45,758 nt of DNA from Microbacterium sp. B35-30 (GCF_010634855.1 NZ_MWLQ01000031.1:1-45758), one strand, 5' to 3'. Counted from the first letter of the stretch, positions 16,848 through 24,863 are shown. Notes: generated from the letters alone by a model not told the origin. A program made the numbers and translations.

Positions 16848-18250
16848 CGCGTCGCGAGCGACGGGGTCGTGAAGGGCACAGTCGTGAGGGGCCCAGTCGT
16901 GAGGGGCCGAGTCGCGCGGGGTGCGGGCAGCCCGAGCAGGTCCCGCAGGGTCGCACCTTCCTCGTACGACTGCCGGTACGAGCCGCGCTCCTGCAGCAGC
17001 GGCACGACGCGCTCGGTGAACTCGTCCAGCCCGTGCGGGGTGAGGTGCCCGACGACGGTGAAGCCGTCGGTCGCGCGCTCCTGCACGTACCGGTCGATCT
17101 CGGCCGCGATGCGCTGTGGCGTGCCGACGAAGGTGTGCGTCGCAGTGAGGCGGATGACGAGATCCCGGATGCTGAGACCCTCGGCATCCGACAGCTCCCG
17201 CAGTTTCGCGATCCGGGCCCGCACGGCGGCGTGACGGTTCGCCCAGCCTCGAGCGGTCTCGGACCCGGTGTCGGGGTCGACGTCGGGGAGCGGACCGTCG
17301 GGGTCGTAGCCCGAGAGGTCGCGACCCCACACCTGCTCGACATAGGTCAGTGCGACCTCGGGTCGCACCTGCGCGAGCGCGATCTCGCGCGAGCGCTCCT
17401 GTGCCTCCTGCTCGGTGTCGCCGAGGACGAAGGTCGCTGCCGGCAGGATCTTCAGCGACTCCTCGTCGCGGCCCCACGCGGGCAGCTTCCCCTTGACGTC
17501 GTCGTAGAACGCCCGCGCCGCCTCGAACTCCGTATGCAGCGAGAAGATGACCTCGGCGTGCTCCGCACCGAAGCCACGCCCGTCGGCGGAGTCGCCGGCC
17601 TGCACGATGACGGGCCGGCCCTGGGGCGAGCGCGGCACGTCGAACAGCGCGTCGACGTCGAACTGGGATCCGCGGTGCCGCACCCGCGCGGGCACGTCCT
17701 CGTCCAGGAACACCCCCGATCCGGCATCCGCCCGCGGAGCGTCTTCGGGCCACGAGTCCCACAGCTTCTTCGCGAGGTCGGCGAACTCCCGCGCACGCTC
17801 ATAGCGGTCGGCGTGGTCCAGGTAGCCGCCACGGCGGAAATTGGCGCCGTGGAAGGCATCCGAGCTGGTCACCGCGTTCCACCCGGCGCGGCCACCCGAC
17901 AGCAGGTCGAGCGTCGAAAGTTGCCGCGCAAGCTCGTACGGCTCGTTGAACGTCGTGTTGAGCGTGCCGACCAGCCCGACGTGCTCGGTGATCGCGGCCA
18001 GAGCGGCAAGGATCGACAGCGTGTTCGGGCGCCCCAGCACGTCGAGCTCGTGGACGCGCCCCTTGTGCTCGCGCAGCCGCAGGCCCTCGGCCAGGAAGAC
18101 GTAGTCGAACAGTCCGCGCTCGGCATTGCGGGCGAAGTGTGCGAACGAGTCGAACTCGATCTGGCTTCCGGCAGACGGGTCGGTCCAGACCGTCGTGCTG
18201 TTGACCCCGGGAAAGTGCGCCGCGAGGTGGATCTGACGGGGGAGGCTCAC
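16844..18250 (-). CDS. NtaA/SnaA/DszA-type flavin-dependent monooxygenase
   Basis: A 468-residue FMNH2-dependent monooxygenase of the long LLM subfamily that includes nitrilotriacetate (NtaA), EDTA (EmoA), pristinamycin (SnaA), dibenzothiophene sulfone (DszA) and dimethylsulfide (DmoA) enzymes. Diagnostic blocks are IHLAAHFPGVNSTTVWTDP at the N-terminus, RGLFDYVFLAEGLRLRE, TFNEPYELARQLSTLDLLSGG followed by RAGWNAVTSSD, the RYERAREFADLAKKLWDSW helix, and SPQGRPVIVQAGDSADGRGFGA. ATG 18250 overlaps the upstream LLM stop and its TGA overlaps the next ATG. A flavin reductase is encoded two genes upstream. The subfamily cleaves C-S or C-N bonds; which applies here is undecided. Confidence 0.93.
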   Translation of the reverse strand: MSLPRQIHLAAHFPGVNSTTVWTDPSAGSQIEFDSFAHFARNAERGLFDYVFLAEGLRLREHKGRVHELDVLGRPNTLSILAALAAITEHVGLVGTLNTTFNEPYELARQLSTLDLLSGGRAGWNAVTSSDAFHGANFRRGGYLDHADRYERAREFADLAKKLWDSWPEDAPRADAGSGVFLDEDVPARVRHRGSQFDVDALFDVPRSPQGRPVIVQAGDSADGRGFGAEHAEVIFSLHTEFEAARAFYDDVKGKLPAWGRDEESLKILPAATFVLGDTEQEAQERSREIALAQVRPEVALTYVEQVWGRDLSGYDPDGPLPDVDPDTGSETARGWANRHAAVRARIAKLRELSDAEGLSIRDLVIRLTATHTFVGTPQRIAAEIDRYVQERATDGFTVVGHLTPHGLDEFTERVVPLLQERGSYRQSYEEGATLRDLLGLPAPRATRPLTTGPLTTVPFTTPSLATR

Positions 18251-19473
18251 AGGGCGACCTTCTCTCGGGCGTATCGGCTCTCGGGGCGCGACAGCTGCAG
18301 TCGCGAGCGCAGCGTGCCGCTGCCGGCCGTGCCGCTCTGGCCGGCGTCGCGCAGCACACCCGCAGCGCGGGCGAGCGGCACCACCTGCTCGGCGATGGCG
18401 GCGACGTCCGCGGGCTGGCGCGCAGGGCGGAGGCGGATGCCGTCGACCCCGGCTCCGGCGAGGGCGACGATCTCGTCGACCACGTCGCCCGCAGTGCCGA
18501 TGACGATGCGCGCGTCCGAGGCGAGCTCGGCTCCGGCCAGGTCGTCGAGCCGCCGCGCGGCCTGGCGTGCGGCATCGGCCGTGTCCTCGATGAGCACGAG
18601 CAGATCGGCGAAGACGCGCAGGCGCTCACGGCCATCGCTGCGCAGTACGGCCGCAGCGGTGTTGACCTCGGTGCGGATCGCGGCGACGTCGTCCGCGCTG
18701 TGCGGCGTCGTGAAGACGAGGTCGGCGTGCTCCGCGGCGAGGCGGTACGGCACCGTCTGGTGCGCGAGCACCGTGATGAGGGGGCGGCCCTGAGGCGATC
18801 GCGGCACGATCGAGGCCCCCGTGACCGAGAAGAACTCGCCCTCGAAGTCGATGTTGTGCACGCGGTCGGCATCGACGTAGCGGCCGGACTCGGCATCCCG
18901 GATCACGGCGTCGTCCAGCCACGAATCCCAGAGCCGCGCGAGCACGTCGGCGAACTCGCCCGCCTCGCGGAACGCGGCGGCGATCTCGGGGGAGTCCTCG
19001 ACCCGGCCGGACGCGGGGAGCGCATCGACGCCCGTCGCGCGTCGGCCGAAGTTCGCCCGCTCGGCAGCCGATGCCCCGGCTACCAGGCGCACCCCGGCGC
19101 GGCCCCGGCTTGCGAAGTCGAGGGTCTGGATGCCCGTGGCGACGTGGAACGGCTCGGGGTGCGCTGTGGTGACGGTCGGCACGAGGCCGATGCGGCTGGT
19201 CAGCGGAGCGAGGTACGACGCGAGCAGCACGGCGTCCAGGCGTCCGCGGACACGGTCACGGCGCAGGCCGTCGGTCGGTTCGAAACGATCGGCGAGCGAG
19301 AGCGCGTCTTCGATCGTCGCGAGCACGAGGCCCGCGCCATCGGCCGTGCGCAGCAGATCGCGCCAGTAGACGGGAGACGTCAGTTCATGCGGTCGTGCGG
19401 TCTGCGCGCGCCAGGCCGCGGGATGCCATCCCGCGCGCTCCAGGGCAAGGGCGATGTGCACCTGTTCGGTCAC
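18247..19473 (-). CDS. LLM-class flavin-dependent oxidoreductase, GTG start
   Basis: A 408-residue luciferase-like protein. The GTG start (complement of 19471-19473) overlaps the flavin reductase stop as GTGA, and AGGAA sits 9 nt upstream; the longer ORF starting at 19743 would lie inside the reductase gene. Motifs are EPFHVATGIQTLDFASRGRAG, RLWDSWLDDAVIRDAESGRY, then VHNIDFEGEFFSV and PRSPQGRPLITVLAHQ. It is clearly paralogous to the partial gene at 1-1012. The C-terminus after about 375 is low-complexity (Ser/Arg/Gly). It probably receives reduced flavin from the coupled reductase. Substrate unknown. Confidence 0.9.
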   Translation of the reverse strand: MTEQVHIALALERAGWHPAAWRAQTARPHELTSPVYWRDLLRTADGAGLVLATIEDALSLADRFEPTDGLRRDRVRGRLDAVLLASYLAPLTSRIGLVPTVTTAHPEPFHVATGIQTLDFASRGRAGVRLVAGASAAERANFGRRATGVDALPASGRVEDSPEIAAAFREAGEFADVLARLWDSWLDDAVIRDAESGRYVDADRVHNIDFEGEFFSVTGASIVPRSPQGRPLITVLAHQTVPYRLAAEHADLVFTTPHSADDVAAIRTEVNTAAAVLRSDGRERLRVFADLLVLIEDTADAARQAARRLDDLAGAELASDARIVIGTAGDVVDEIVALAGAGVDGIRLRPARQPADVAAIAEQVVPLARAAGVLRDAGQSGTAGSGTLRSRLQLSRPESRYAREKVAL

Positions 19474-20093
19474 GGTCGTCGGTTCCTCACGTTCGGCTCT
19501 GCGGGGTGTGGGCGGTGCGCGTGGTCCACTCGCGAGTGCTCGCCGAGCCGGTGCCACGCGCGATTGTGGAAGACCAGCGCGTCGCCCTCCGCCGCCGTGC
19601 CGGCGTCGCGGGCGATGTGCGCCTGTACCGCGTGCGCGGCGATCACGGTCGACCCTCCGGCATCCATGCGACTGACCACGGCGCCGCGCACCCAGGCCCG
19701 CACCCCGCGGAACACGGGCTCGCCCGTCGGCAGCGGAGCCCACGACCCGGCGTCGGCGAAGCGGTCCACACCGCTGGTGGCGCCGAGCCTGGCGAGGTCG
19801 ATGTCGTCGGCGTCGAGGAGGTGCACGACGACGGAGTCCGCCGCGAGGATGGTGGGTGTCGCCGACGAGATCGCCGACACGGAGAACACCAGGAGCGGCG
19901 GATCCGCGCTCACCGACGACACCGACGAGGCGGTCAGCGCGACAGGTCCGTCAGGTCCGGTCGCGGTGATGACCGCGACGCCGCTGGGGTGCCCGCGAAA
20001 GAGCGAGCGGAATTCCGCAGGGGAGATCGCACTGCCGATCGATCGCGTCGAAGGATGCTGATCGGCGGCGGAGGCTCTGGGGAAAGCGGTCAT
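19470..20093 (-). CDS. Flavin reductase family protein (FMN-binding split barrel)
   Basis: A 207-residue NAD(P)H:flavin reductase supplying FMNH2 to the LLM enzymes encoded downstream. Family features are EFRSLFRGHPSGVAVITATG (about 28-47), VALTASSVSSVSADPPLLVF (the flavin-binding loop) and a C-terminal HNRAWHRLGE. It is the first gene of the minus-strand block and couples by GTGA overlap to the LLM at 18247. No ribosome site precedes ATG 20093, but a TACCGT hexamer ends exactly 6 nt before it (complement of 20100-20105), predicting a leaderless mRNA. An inverted repeat (20112-20134) overlaps the expected -35 region and may be an operator. Confidence 0.9.
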   Translation of the reverse strand: MTAFPRASAADQHPSTRSIGSAISPAEFRSLFRGHPSGVAVITATGPDGPVALTASSVSSVSADPPLLVFSVSAISSATPTILAADSVVVHLLDADDIDLARLGATSGVDRFADAGSWAPLPTGEPVFRGVRAWVRGAVVSRMDAGGSTVIAAHAVQAHIARDAGTAAEGDALVFHNRAWHRLGEHSRVDHAHRPHPAEPNVRNRRP

Positions 20094-20099
20094 GGCACG

Positions 20100-20134
20100 A
20101 CGGTAGACACGGGTCCGGGGGTGGCGCCCGGACC
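20100..20134 (-). promoter_or_regulatory. Leaderless promoter and 8-bp-arm inverted repeat upstream of flavin reductase
   Basis: On the minus strand TACCGT (20105-20100) is placed so that the predicted +1 is the A of ATG 20093. The inverted repeat GGTCCGGG-N7-CCCGGACC at 20112-20134 covers the spacer and -35 position, where a repressor would block transcription. A 10-bp palindrome AACGCGCGTT lies at 20151-20160. The rest of the divergent 20135-20216 stretch shows no recognisable site. Confidence 0.45.
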
Positions 20135-20216
20135 GAGTGCAACACGAGGAAACGCGCGTTCACATGACGGCGCACACGAGGGCTGACCGCACCCGGACGC
20201 GCTGCGGTGCGATTGC

Positions 20217-20765
20217 ATGGTCGACATGTCGCACATCGTCGTCCTCGTGGGCAACCCGCAGCCGTCGTCCCGCACGCGTCTCGTCGCCGAGGAGGTGGCC
20301 CAGCAGATCGCCGCCCGTTCCGGCGCCGACGTGAGCGAGACCATCGACCTGGCGGGCGTCGCCGACGCACTGTTCCGCTTCCCCGACGACGCCGTCGACA
20401 CGCTGTCGCGACGCGTCGCCGACGCGGACGTCCTCATCGTCGCGAGCCCCACGTACAAGGCGACGTACACCGGGCTGCTCAAGGCGTTCCTCGATCGCTA
20501 TGAGGCCGGCGCACTGCGTGGCGTGACGGCGGTCCCGCTGCTCACGATCGGCGCGCCCACGCACGCCCTCGCGGTGGAGCACGGTCTGCGGCCGCTCCTC
20601 GTGGAGCTCGGCGCCTCCACGCCGACGCGGGGCATCGCCTTCTCGGCAGGCGACGTCGGTCGCCGGTCGGAGATCGTCGGCGAGTGGCTCGACGCCGAGT
20701 GGCCGACGCTCGCCGGCGCACTGGGAGCCCCGAGCGTCGAGGCCGGCGCCGCCGGGGTGCGATGA
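20217..20765 (+). CDS. NAD(P)H-dependent FMN reductase, flavodoxin-like (SsuE/EmoB type)
   Basis: A 182-residue flavoprotein reducing FMN with NAD(P)H. The fold signatures are VVLVGNPQPSSRTRLVAEEV (phosphate loop, about 8-27) and ADVLIVASPTYKATYTGLLKAFLD (about 69-92), the SsuE-type ASPTYKxxYTG motif. GDVGRRSEIVGEWLDAEW lies near the C-terminus. The gene diverges from the flavin reductase gene. SsuE serves alkanesulfonate monooxygenase and EmoB serves EDTA monooxygenase, so this may be a second FMNH2 source for the LLM enzymes. Start could be ATG 20217 or ATG 20226; neither has a clear ribosome site. Confidence 0.88.
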   Translation: MVDMSHIVVLVGNPQPSSRTRLVAEEVAQQIAARSGADVSETIDLAGVADALFRFPDDAVDTLSRRVADADVLIVASPTYKATYTGLLKAFLDRYEAGALRGVTAVPLLTIGAPTHALAVEHGLRPLLVELGASTPTRGIAFSAGDVGRRSEIVGEWLDAEWPTLAGALGAPSVEAGAAGVR

Positions 20766-20831
20766 GCGGCGCGCCGCCCGTGTCGCGGCCTCGCCGCCGC
20801 GTCGGCGACCTTCGATAGCGGGAGCAATGAC

Positions 20832-22340
20832 ATGACGGATGCCGTCACCCTGGCGGGCATCGACGCCGCGCGTGTCGACCAGACCGGCCCGCCGGCGCTC
20901 GAGCGGGTCTGGGCCGAAGCCTTTCCGGAGCTCTCCCGCGCGGTCTCGCCGGCGCGGACCGTGCAGCCGCGCCTGCTGGCATTCAACGATGAACTGGCCG
21001 ACGATCTCGGCTTCGATCCCGCCTTCCTCCGATCGGCGGCCGGCGTGCGCGTCCTGACCGGGGAGTCGCACCGCCCAGGCACCGCGCCCGTCGCGCAGGT
21101 GTACGCCGGCCATCAGTGGGGGAGGTTCCAGCCGATCCTCGGCGACGGACGGGCAGCCCTCCTCGGCGAGCGGCACGACCGCAACGGACGCCTCCGTGAC
21201 GTGCACCTGAAAGGCATCGGACCGACGCCGATGTCGCGCGTCGACGGGTTCGCGGTCGTCGGGCCCATGCTGCGCGAGCTGCTCATGGGCGAGGCGATGC
21301 ACGCGCTCGGTGTGCCCACGACGCGCATGCTCGCCGTCGTGGCCACCGGCGCTCCGCGCGAGTGGGAGGATCGCGTGCTTCCGGGCGCCGTGCTCGCGCG
21401 CACGGCGGCGAGCCATGTGCGGTTCGGCTCGTTCGAGTATGTGCGCGCGCAGGACGACCCGGTGCTGCTGCGACGCCTCGCCGACCACGTCATCACGCGC
21501 CACTACCCCGGGGCGGCCGGCGCCGCGCATCCGTATCGTGCGCTTCTCGGTGAGATCGTCGATGCCGTCGCCGCACTCACGGCCGACTGGATGCGCGTGG
21601 GCTTCGTCCACGGCGTGCTGAGCACGGACAACGTGCTGGTCGCCGCCGAGACGATCGACTACGGTCCGTGTGCGTTCCTCGACGCCTACGAGCCGGGGGC
21701 GCACTTCAGCTCGATCGACCGGGAGGGCCGCTACGCGTACGACAGGCAGCCGTCGATCATGCGCTGGAACCTCGAGCGGCTGGGCGAGGCGCTCTCGCCG
21801 CTGCTGGCCGCCGATCCGGCAGCGGCGGCGGAGGTGAGCGCCGAGATCGTCGACACCTTCGACGCGCGGTACCGCGAGAGCTGGGCCGGCGTGTTCCGCC
21901 AGAAGCTCGGGCTCTCGGCGGGGGTCGATCTCGCGGTCGCCGGGGAGCTGGCGAGGGCCGCACTCGACCTTCTGGCCGAGCACGAGATCGACTTCACCGG
22001 CTTCTGGCGAGACCTCGCGGCAGCTGCCGACGACGACGAGGGTCCCCTGCGCGGACGGTTCCTGGGGTATATCCCGGAACTCGACGCGTGGCTCCGCCGG
22101 TGGGCTTCGCTGAGACCGGATGCCGCGCTCATCCTCGCGGTGAACCCGGTCTACATTCCCCGCAACCATCTCGTCGAGGAGGCACTGCGGGCGGCGACGG
22201 ATGGCGACCTCGAGCCGTTCGAACGCCTGCTCGCGCTGGTCCGGGATCCGTTCCGCGAGCGTCCGGGACGCGAGCACCGGCGCTTCGCCGACCCGGCGCC
22301 CGAGGGCACGCCTCGGCACCGCACCTTCTGCGGCACGTGA
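20832..22340 (+). CDS. selO: Protein adenylyltransferase SelO (YdiU/UPF0061)
   Basis: A 502-residue pseudokinase-fold enzyme of the SelO family, which transfers AMP from ATP to protein Ser/Thr/Tyr residues in redox homeostasis. Characteristic blocks are YAGHQWGRFQPILGDGRAAL (about 93-112), RDVHLKGIGPTPMSRVDGFAV, VLARTAASHVRFGSFEYV, FVHGVLSTDNVLVAAETIDYG (catalytic DN element), and HFSSIDREGRYAY. Start ATG 20832 lies behind GGGAG. A 66-bp gap separates it from the FMN reductase gene, so co-transcription is possible. The common GVMNTDNM motif reads GVLSTDNV here, keeping the Asp and Asn. Confidence 0.93.
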   Translation: MTDAVTLAGIDAARVDQTGPPALERVWAEAFPELSRAVSPARTVQPRLLAFNDELADDLGFDPAFLRSAAGVRVLTGESHRPGTAPVAQVYAGHQWGRFQPILGDGRAALLGERHDRNGRLRDVHLKGIGPTPMSRVDGFAVVGPMLRELLMGEAMHALGVPTTRMLAVVATGAPREWEDRVLPGAVLARTAASHVRFGSFEYVRAQDDPVLLRRLADHVITRHYPGAAGAAHPYRALLGEIVDAVAALTADWMRVGFVHGVLSTDNVLVAAETIDYGPCAFLDAYEPGAHFSSIDREGRYAYDRQPSIMRWNLERLGEALSPLLAADPAAAAEVSAEIVDTFDARYRESWAGVFRQKLGLSAGVDLAVAGELARAALDLLAEHEIDFTGFWRDLAAAADDDEGPLRGRFLGYIPELDAWLRRWASLRPDAALILAVNPVYIPRNHLVEEALRAATDGDLEPFERLLALVRDPFRERPGREHRRFADPAPEGTPRHRTFCGT

Positions 22341-22409
22341 CAGCGTCGCCCGGGGCGCTCGGCGCGCCGGCATCCGCGTCCCGGCCCGTCCGCGGTGGCC
22401 ACGATGTCG

Positions 22410-22415
22410 TAGCGT
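22410..22415 (+). promoter_or_regulatory. -10 hexamer for leaderless SRPBCC gene
   Basis: TAGCGT ends 6 nt before GTG 22422, so the predicted transcription start is the G of the start codon. No Shine-Dalgarno sequence is present. Confidence 0.4.
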
Positions 22416-22421
22416 CGTCGT

Positions 22422-23048
22422 GTGGGTCGTAGCGGCATCTATGTGGAGACGGTGATCGCCGCCGACCTGGAGGCCGTGTGGACCGCCACGCAGAACCCCG
22501 CCGAGCACGTCCGGTGGGATGTCAGGTTCACCCGGATCACGCCGGACGGAGTGACGGATGCCGGTGCCACGACCTTCGCCTACGAGCGCCGTGTGCCCGG
22601 GCACAGCATCCGCGGGACCGGTGTGAGCATCGGCGAGACGCAGCGTGCGGACGGTGCGCGGACGTCGGCGCTGCGCTTCCACACCGACGATCCGCTGTCG
22701 CCGATCCGGGCCGGCCGCGGATACTGGCGCTACATGCGGCATGAGCGGGGCATCGCGTTCGTCACCGGGTACGACTACAGCCCGGGCTGGGGCATCCTGG
22801 ACGTCGTCGTCCGCCCCCTGCTCGGATGGGCCACGGCGTGGAGCTTCGACCGGCTCCGCATCTGGCTGGAGACCGGCGTTCCGCCTGAGCGATGGCCGCT
22901 GTGGAGCGTGGTGTGGTGGTGGCGCGCGGATCGACCACGCGCGGCCCGCTGCCGCCGCGCACCGGCGTCCGGCCGGCGCCGCGCCGACCATCTGCAGGAC
23001 GCACCCGCCACGCTGGCGGCTCTGCCCGACCCGGGAGCCGCGGCATGA
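22422..23048 (+). CDS. SRPBCC family protein, GTG start
   Basis: A 208-residue protein whose first 160 residues fit the START/SRPBCC ligand-binding fold: IYVETVIAADLEAVWTATQN, PAEHVRWDVRFTRITP, then a long hydrophobic helix region, SPGWGILDVVVRPLLGWATAWSFDRLR. The tail after 170 is Arg/Ala/Pro-rich low complexity. No catalytic residues can be assigned; such proteins bind lipids or other hydrophobic ligands. GTG 22422 is supported by the leaderless -10 and by lack of a better start. Its stop overlaps the DUF4166 ATG (ATGA), so the two proteins are probably made together. Confidence 0.75.
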   Translation: MGRSGIYVETVIAADLEAVWTATQNPAEHVRWDVRFTRITPDGVTDAGATTFAYERRVPGHSIRGTGVSIGETQRADGARTSALRFHTDDPLSPIRAGRGYWRYMRHERGIAFVTGYDYSPGWGILDVVVRPLLGWATAWSFDRLRIWLETGVPPERWPLWSVVWWWRADRPRAARCRRAPASGRRRADHLQDAPATLAALPDPGAAA

Positions 23049-23713
23049 CCTCCATCTTCGAGCGCGCGCTCGGCGAGGACTTCGACCATCTGCATCCGAT
23101 GATGAAGCGGCGCTTCGGCGTCGGCCTCGACGTGGCAGAGGCCTGCGTCGGGCGGGGAGTGATGACGACCATCCGGCGGGGTCCGTGGTGGACGGTCCCT
23201 TTCCTGCAGATCGGGCGGCTGCGCAACATCCTGATCCCCGACACCGGCATCGACGTCCCGTTCGTCATCGAGAACTACCCCTACCGCGACCCGCTCGGAC
23301 GCGAGACCGTCACGTTCGTCCGCGAGTACCGCATCGGCTCTCGCCGCCGCAGATTCGACGCCACGATGATCCTCGACGACGGGCGGGTCGTCGACTATCT
23401 CGGCACGCACCAGCACCTCGCCGTCGATCTCGAGCTGCGCGTGGACGAACGAGGCGGGCTGCTGCTGACCTCCGGCGCGCAGCGCTTCTACGAAGGCCCG
23501 ATCGGCTTCCGGTTTCCGATGCTCTTCAGCGGCCGCGCGCGCCTGCGCGAGTACTACGACGACGCCGACGAGCGGTTCCACGTCGACCTCGAGGTGCACA
23601 ACCGCTGGTTCGGCTTCCTGTTCGGCTATCGCGGCAGCTTCCAGTGCGAATGGATGCCGGCAGCCGACGCACCGGCGCGCCTCAAGCCCCGCCGGCACGA
23701 AGCGCGCACCTGA
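23045..23713 (+). CDS. DUF4166 domain-containing protein
   Basis: A 222-residue soluble protein with the DUF4166 pattern: IFERALGEDFDHLHPMMKRRFG at the start, VIENYPYRDPLGRETVTFVREY, and GPIGFRFPMLFSGRARLREYYD, then HNRWFGFLFGYRGSFQCEW. The function of the family is not established. It is predicted all-beta and could bind a lipid-like ligand together with the coupled SRPBCC protein; this is inference from adjacency only. ATG 23045 is fixed by the ATGA overlap. A hairpin follows the stop. Confidence 0.82.
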   Translation: MTSIFERALGEDFDHLHPMMKRRFGVGLDVAEACVGRGVMTTIRRGPWWTVPFLQIGRLRNILIPDTGIDVPFVIENYPYRDPLGRETVTFVREYRIGSRRRRFDATMILDDGRVVDYLGTHQHLAVDLELRVDERGGLLLTSGAQRFYEGPIGFRFPMLFSGRARLREYYDDADERFHVDLEVHNRWFGFLFGYRGSFQCEWMPAADAPARLKPRRHEART

Positions 23714-23726
23714 CTCAGGCCGCGTG

Positions 23727-23749
23727 AACTCCGGTTAGCGCTCGGAGTT
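23727..23749. terminator. Probable bidirectional terminator between DUF4166 and HxlR genes
   Basis: A 7-bp perfect stem, AACTCCG and CGGAGTT, with a 9-nt loop, lies in the 54-bp gap between convergent genes. There is no long T-run on either strand. Confidence 0.45.
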
Positions 23750-23767
23750 GCTGCCGCGGCATCCGTC

Positions 23768-24244
23768 TCATGCCTTCGGGCGAGCACCGCCCCGTCGTGC
23801 GGCCAGGTACTCCGGCGGCATGCCGGGGCCGATGCGGATGCCGATCTCGTCGGCCGGGACCACGCCGCACGTCTCGCACGCCGCGGCGGCGTGCACCGCT
23901 CCGTCGCAGGGGGAGTGCCGGTACAGGATCGGCGGCTCGACGGAGGACGCCCACTCGTCTCCCCACTCGGTGAGGGCGATGAGCGCGACCGCGAGGTCGT
24001 GGCCTTTCGGCGTGAGGACGTAGTCGGCGGCGCCGGCACGGTCCATGATGCCGCTCGCCACGAACGACTCCAGCCGGGACGCGAGCACGTTGCTGGCGAT
24101 CCCGAGGTTGTGCTGGAAGTCACCGAACCGCGTCACGCCTGCGAACAGGGCGTCGCGGATGATGAGCAGACTCCACCGCTCGCCGACCAGTTCCAGCGAT
24201 CGCGCGATGGAGCACACCTGGGAGTCGTACGTCTTGCCCAACAT
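23768..24244 (-). CDS. HxlR-family winged-helix transcriptional regulator
   Basis: A 158-residue MarR/HxlR-like DNA-binding protein. The HxlR domain spans about 9-100: VCSIARSLELVGERWSLLII (the conserved ERW), RFGDFQHNLGIASNVLASRL (recognition helix region) and YVLTPKGHDL (wing). The C-terminus carries CDG and CETCG cysteines (CX12CX2C), possibly a metal or redox sensor site. It diverges from an SRPBCC gene, and the shared intergenic region has two CTTGCAT-type inverted repeats, so it probably represses both. ATG 24244 lies one base after the predicted transcription start. Confidence 0.9.
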   Translation of the reverse strand: MLGKTYDSQVCSIARSLELVGERWSLLIIRDALFAGVTRFGDFQHNLGIASNVLASRLESFVASGIMDRAGAADYVLTPKGHDLAVALIALTEWGDEWASSVEPPILYRHSPCDGAVHAAAACETCGVVPADEIGIRIGPGMPPEYLAARRGGARPKA

Positions 24245-24251
24245 GTGTCCG

Positions 24252-24257
24252 AATCTA
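24252..24257 (-). promoter_or_regulatory. -10 hexamer of the HxlR gene
   Basis: On the minus strand TAGATT (24257-24252) predicts +1 at 24245, one base before ATG 24244. The nearest -35-like hexamer is TTGGGT at a long 19-bp spacing. The first HxlR operator (24261-24275) lies in this spacer. Confidence 0.4.
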
Positions 24258-24260
24258 GCA

Positions 24261-24275
24261 CTTGCATGATGCAAG
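24261..24275. promoter_or_regulatory. HxlR operator 1
   Basis: CTTGCATGATGCAAG is a perfect inverted repeat with 7-bp arms around one base. It overlaps the -35 (TTGCAT, 24262-24267) of the rightward promoter and the -10/-35 spacer of the leftward one. Confidence 0.65.
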
Positions 24276-24291
24276 CACCCAACGCTATGGT
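24262..24291 (+). promoter_or_regulatory. Promoter of the SRPBCC gene
   Basis: The -35 TTGCAT and -10 TATGGT (24286-24291) are 18 bp apart, predicting a start near 24298, inside operator 2. Confidence 0.5.
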
Positions 24292-24293
24292 CG

Positions 24294-24308
24294 CTTGCAT
24301 CACGCAAG
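24294..24308. promoter_or_regulatory. HxlR operator 2
   Basis: CTTGCATCACGCAAG repeats operator 1 with one arm mismatch. The two centres are 33 bp apart, about three helical turns, so two dimers would bind the same DNA face. Confidence 0.6.
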
Positions 24309-24341
24309 TCCACGCCGATCAGCACGCAGAGGAGCATGCAC

Positions 24342-24863
24342 ATGACTGGGAACTTCACCACCGCGATCACCGTCGACGCGTCGCGGCGGGCCGCGTTCGA
24401 CGCGATCAACGACGTCTCCCGCTGGTGGGGACGCATCACCGGCTCGACGACGGCCGTCGACGACGAGTTCGTGTACGTCGTCCCGGGGCTGCACTACAGC
24501 GGCTTCCGGGTGACCGCGCTCGAGCCCGGCAGTCGTGTCGCCTGGCTGGTGACGGGCAGCCACCTCGACTTCGTCGCCGACAAGCAGGAATGGAACGGCA
24601 GCACGGTGCGGTTCGACATCGCCGAGGTCGATGGCCGTACCCAGGTCGTCTTCACCCATGAGGGCCTCACCGCCGACGAGGAGTGCTACGAGGTCTGCAC
24701 CAACGCCTGGGGCATGTTCGTGAACGGCAGCCTCAAGGCGCTGATCGAGACCGGGCGGGGCGCTCCGTACGTCTTCGGCGGGGACGAGGCGCTGACGGCG
24801 GACGATCACGACGAGCTGCACCGTCAGGTGGCTGCATCGGCCGCATCGAGCGCGGCGGGGTAG
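24342..24863 (+). CDS. SRPBCC domain-containing protein (AHSA1-like)
   Basis: A 173-residue START-fold protein of the Aha1/CalC-like type: FTTAITVDASRRAAFDAIND, VSRWWGRITGST, VRFDIAEVDGRTQVVFTHEG and the terminal helix NAWGMFVNGSLKALIETGRG. Related proteins bind hydrophobic ligands or act as stress or resistance factors. ATG 24342 was chosen over ATG 24336 because GAGGAG then lies 7 nt upstream instead of one. It is divergent from the HxlR regulator gene and preceded by both operators, so its ligand may also be the regulator's signal (inference). Confidence 0.85.
   Translation: MTGNFTTAITVDASRRAAFDAINDVSRWWGRITGSTTAVDDEFVYVVPGLHYSGFRVTALEPGSRVAWLVTGSHLDFVADKQEWNGSTVRFDIAEVDGRTQVVFTHEGLTADEECYEVCTNAWGMFVNGSLKALIETGRGAPYVFGGDEALTADDHDELHRQVAASAASSAAG

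Noticed and set aside
20160..22991. Minus-strand open frame (943 codons) opposite SelO
   Set aside because: It spans SelO, the FMN reductase and the SRPBCC gene in antisense; composition is Arg/Gly/Asp noise.
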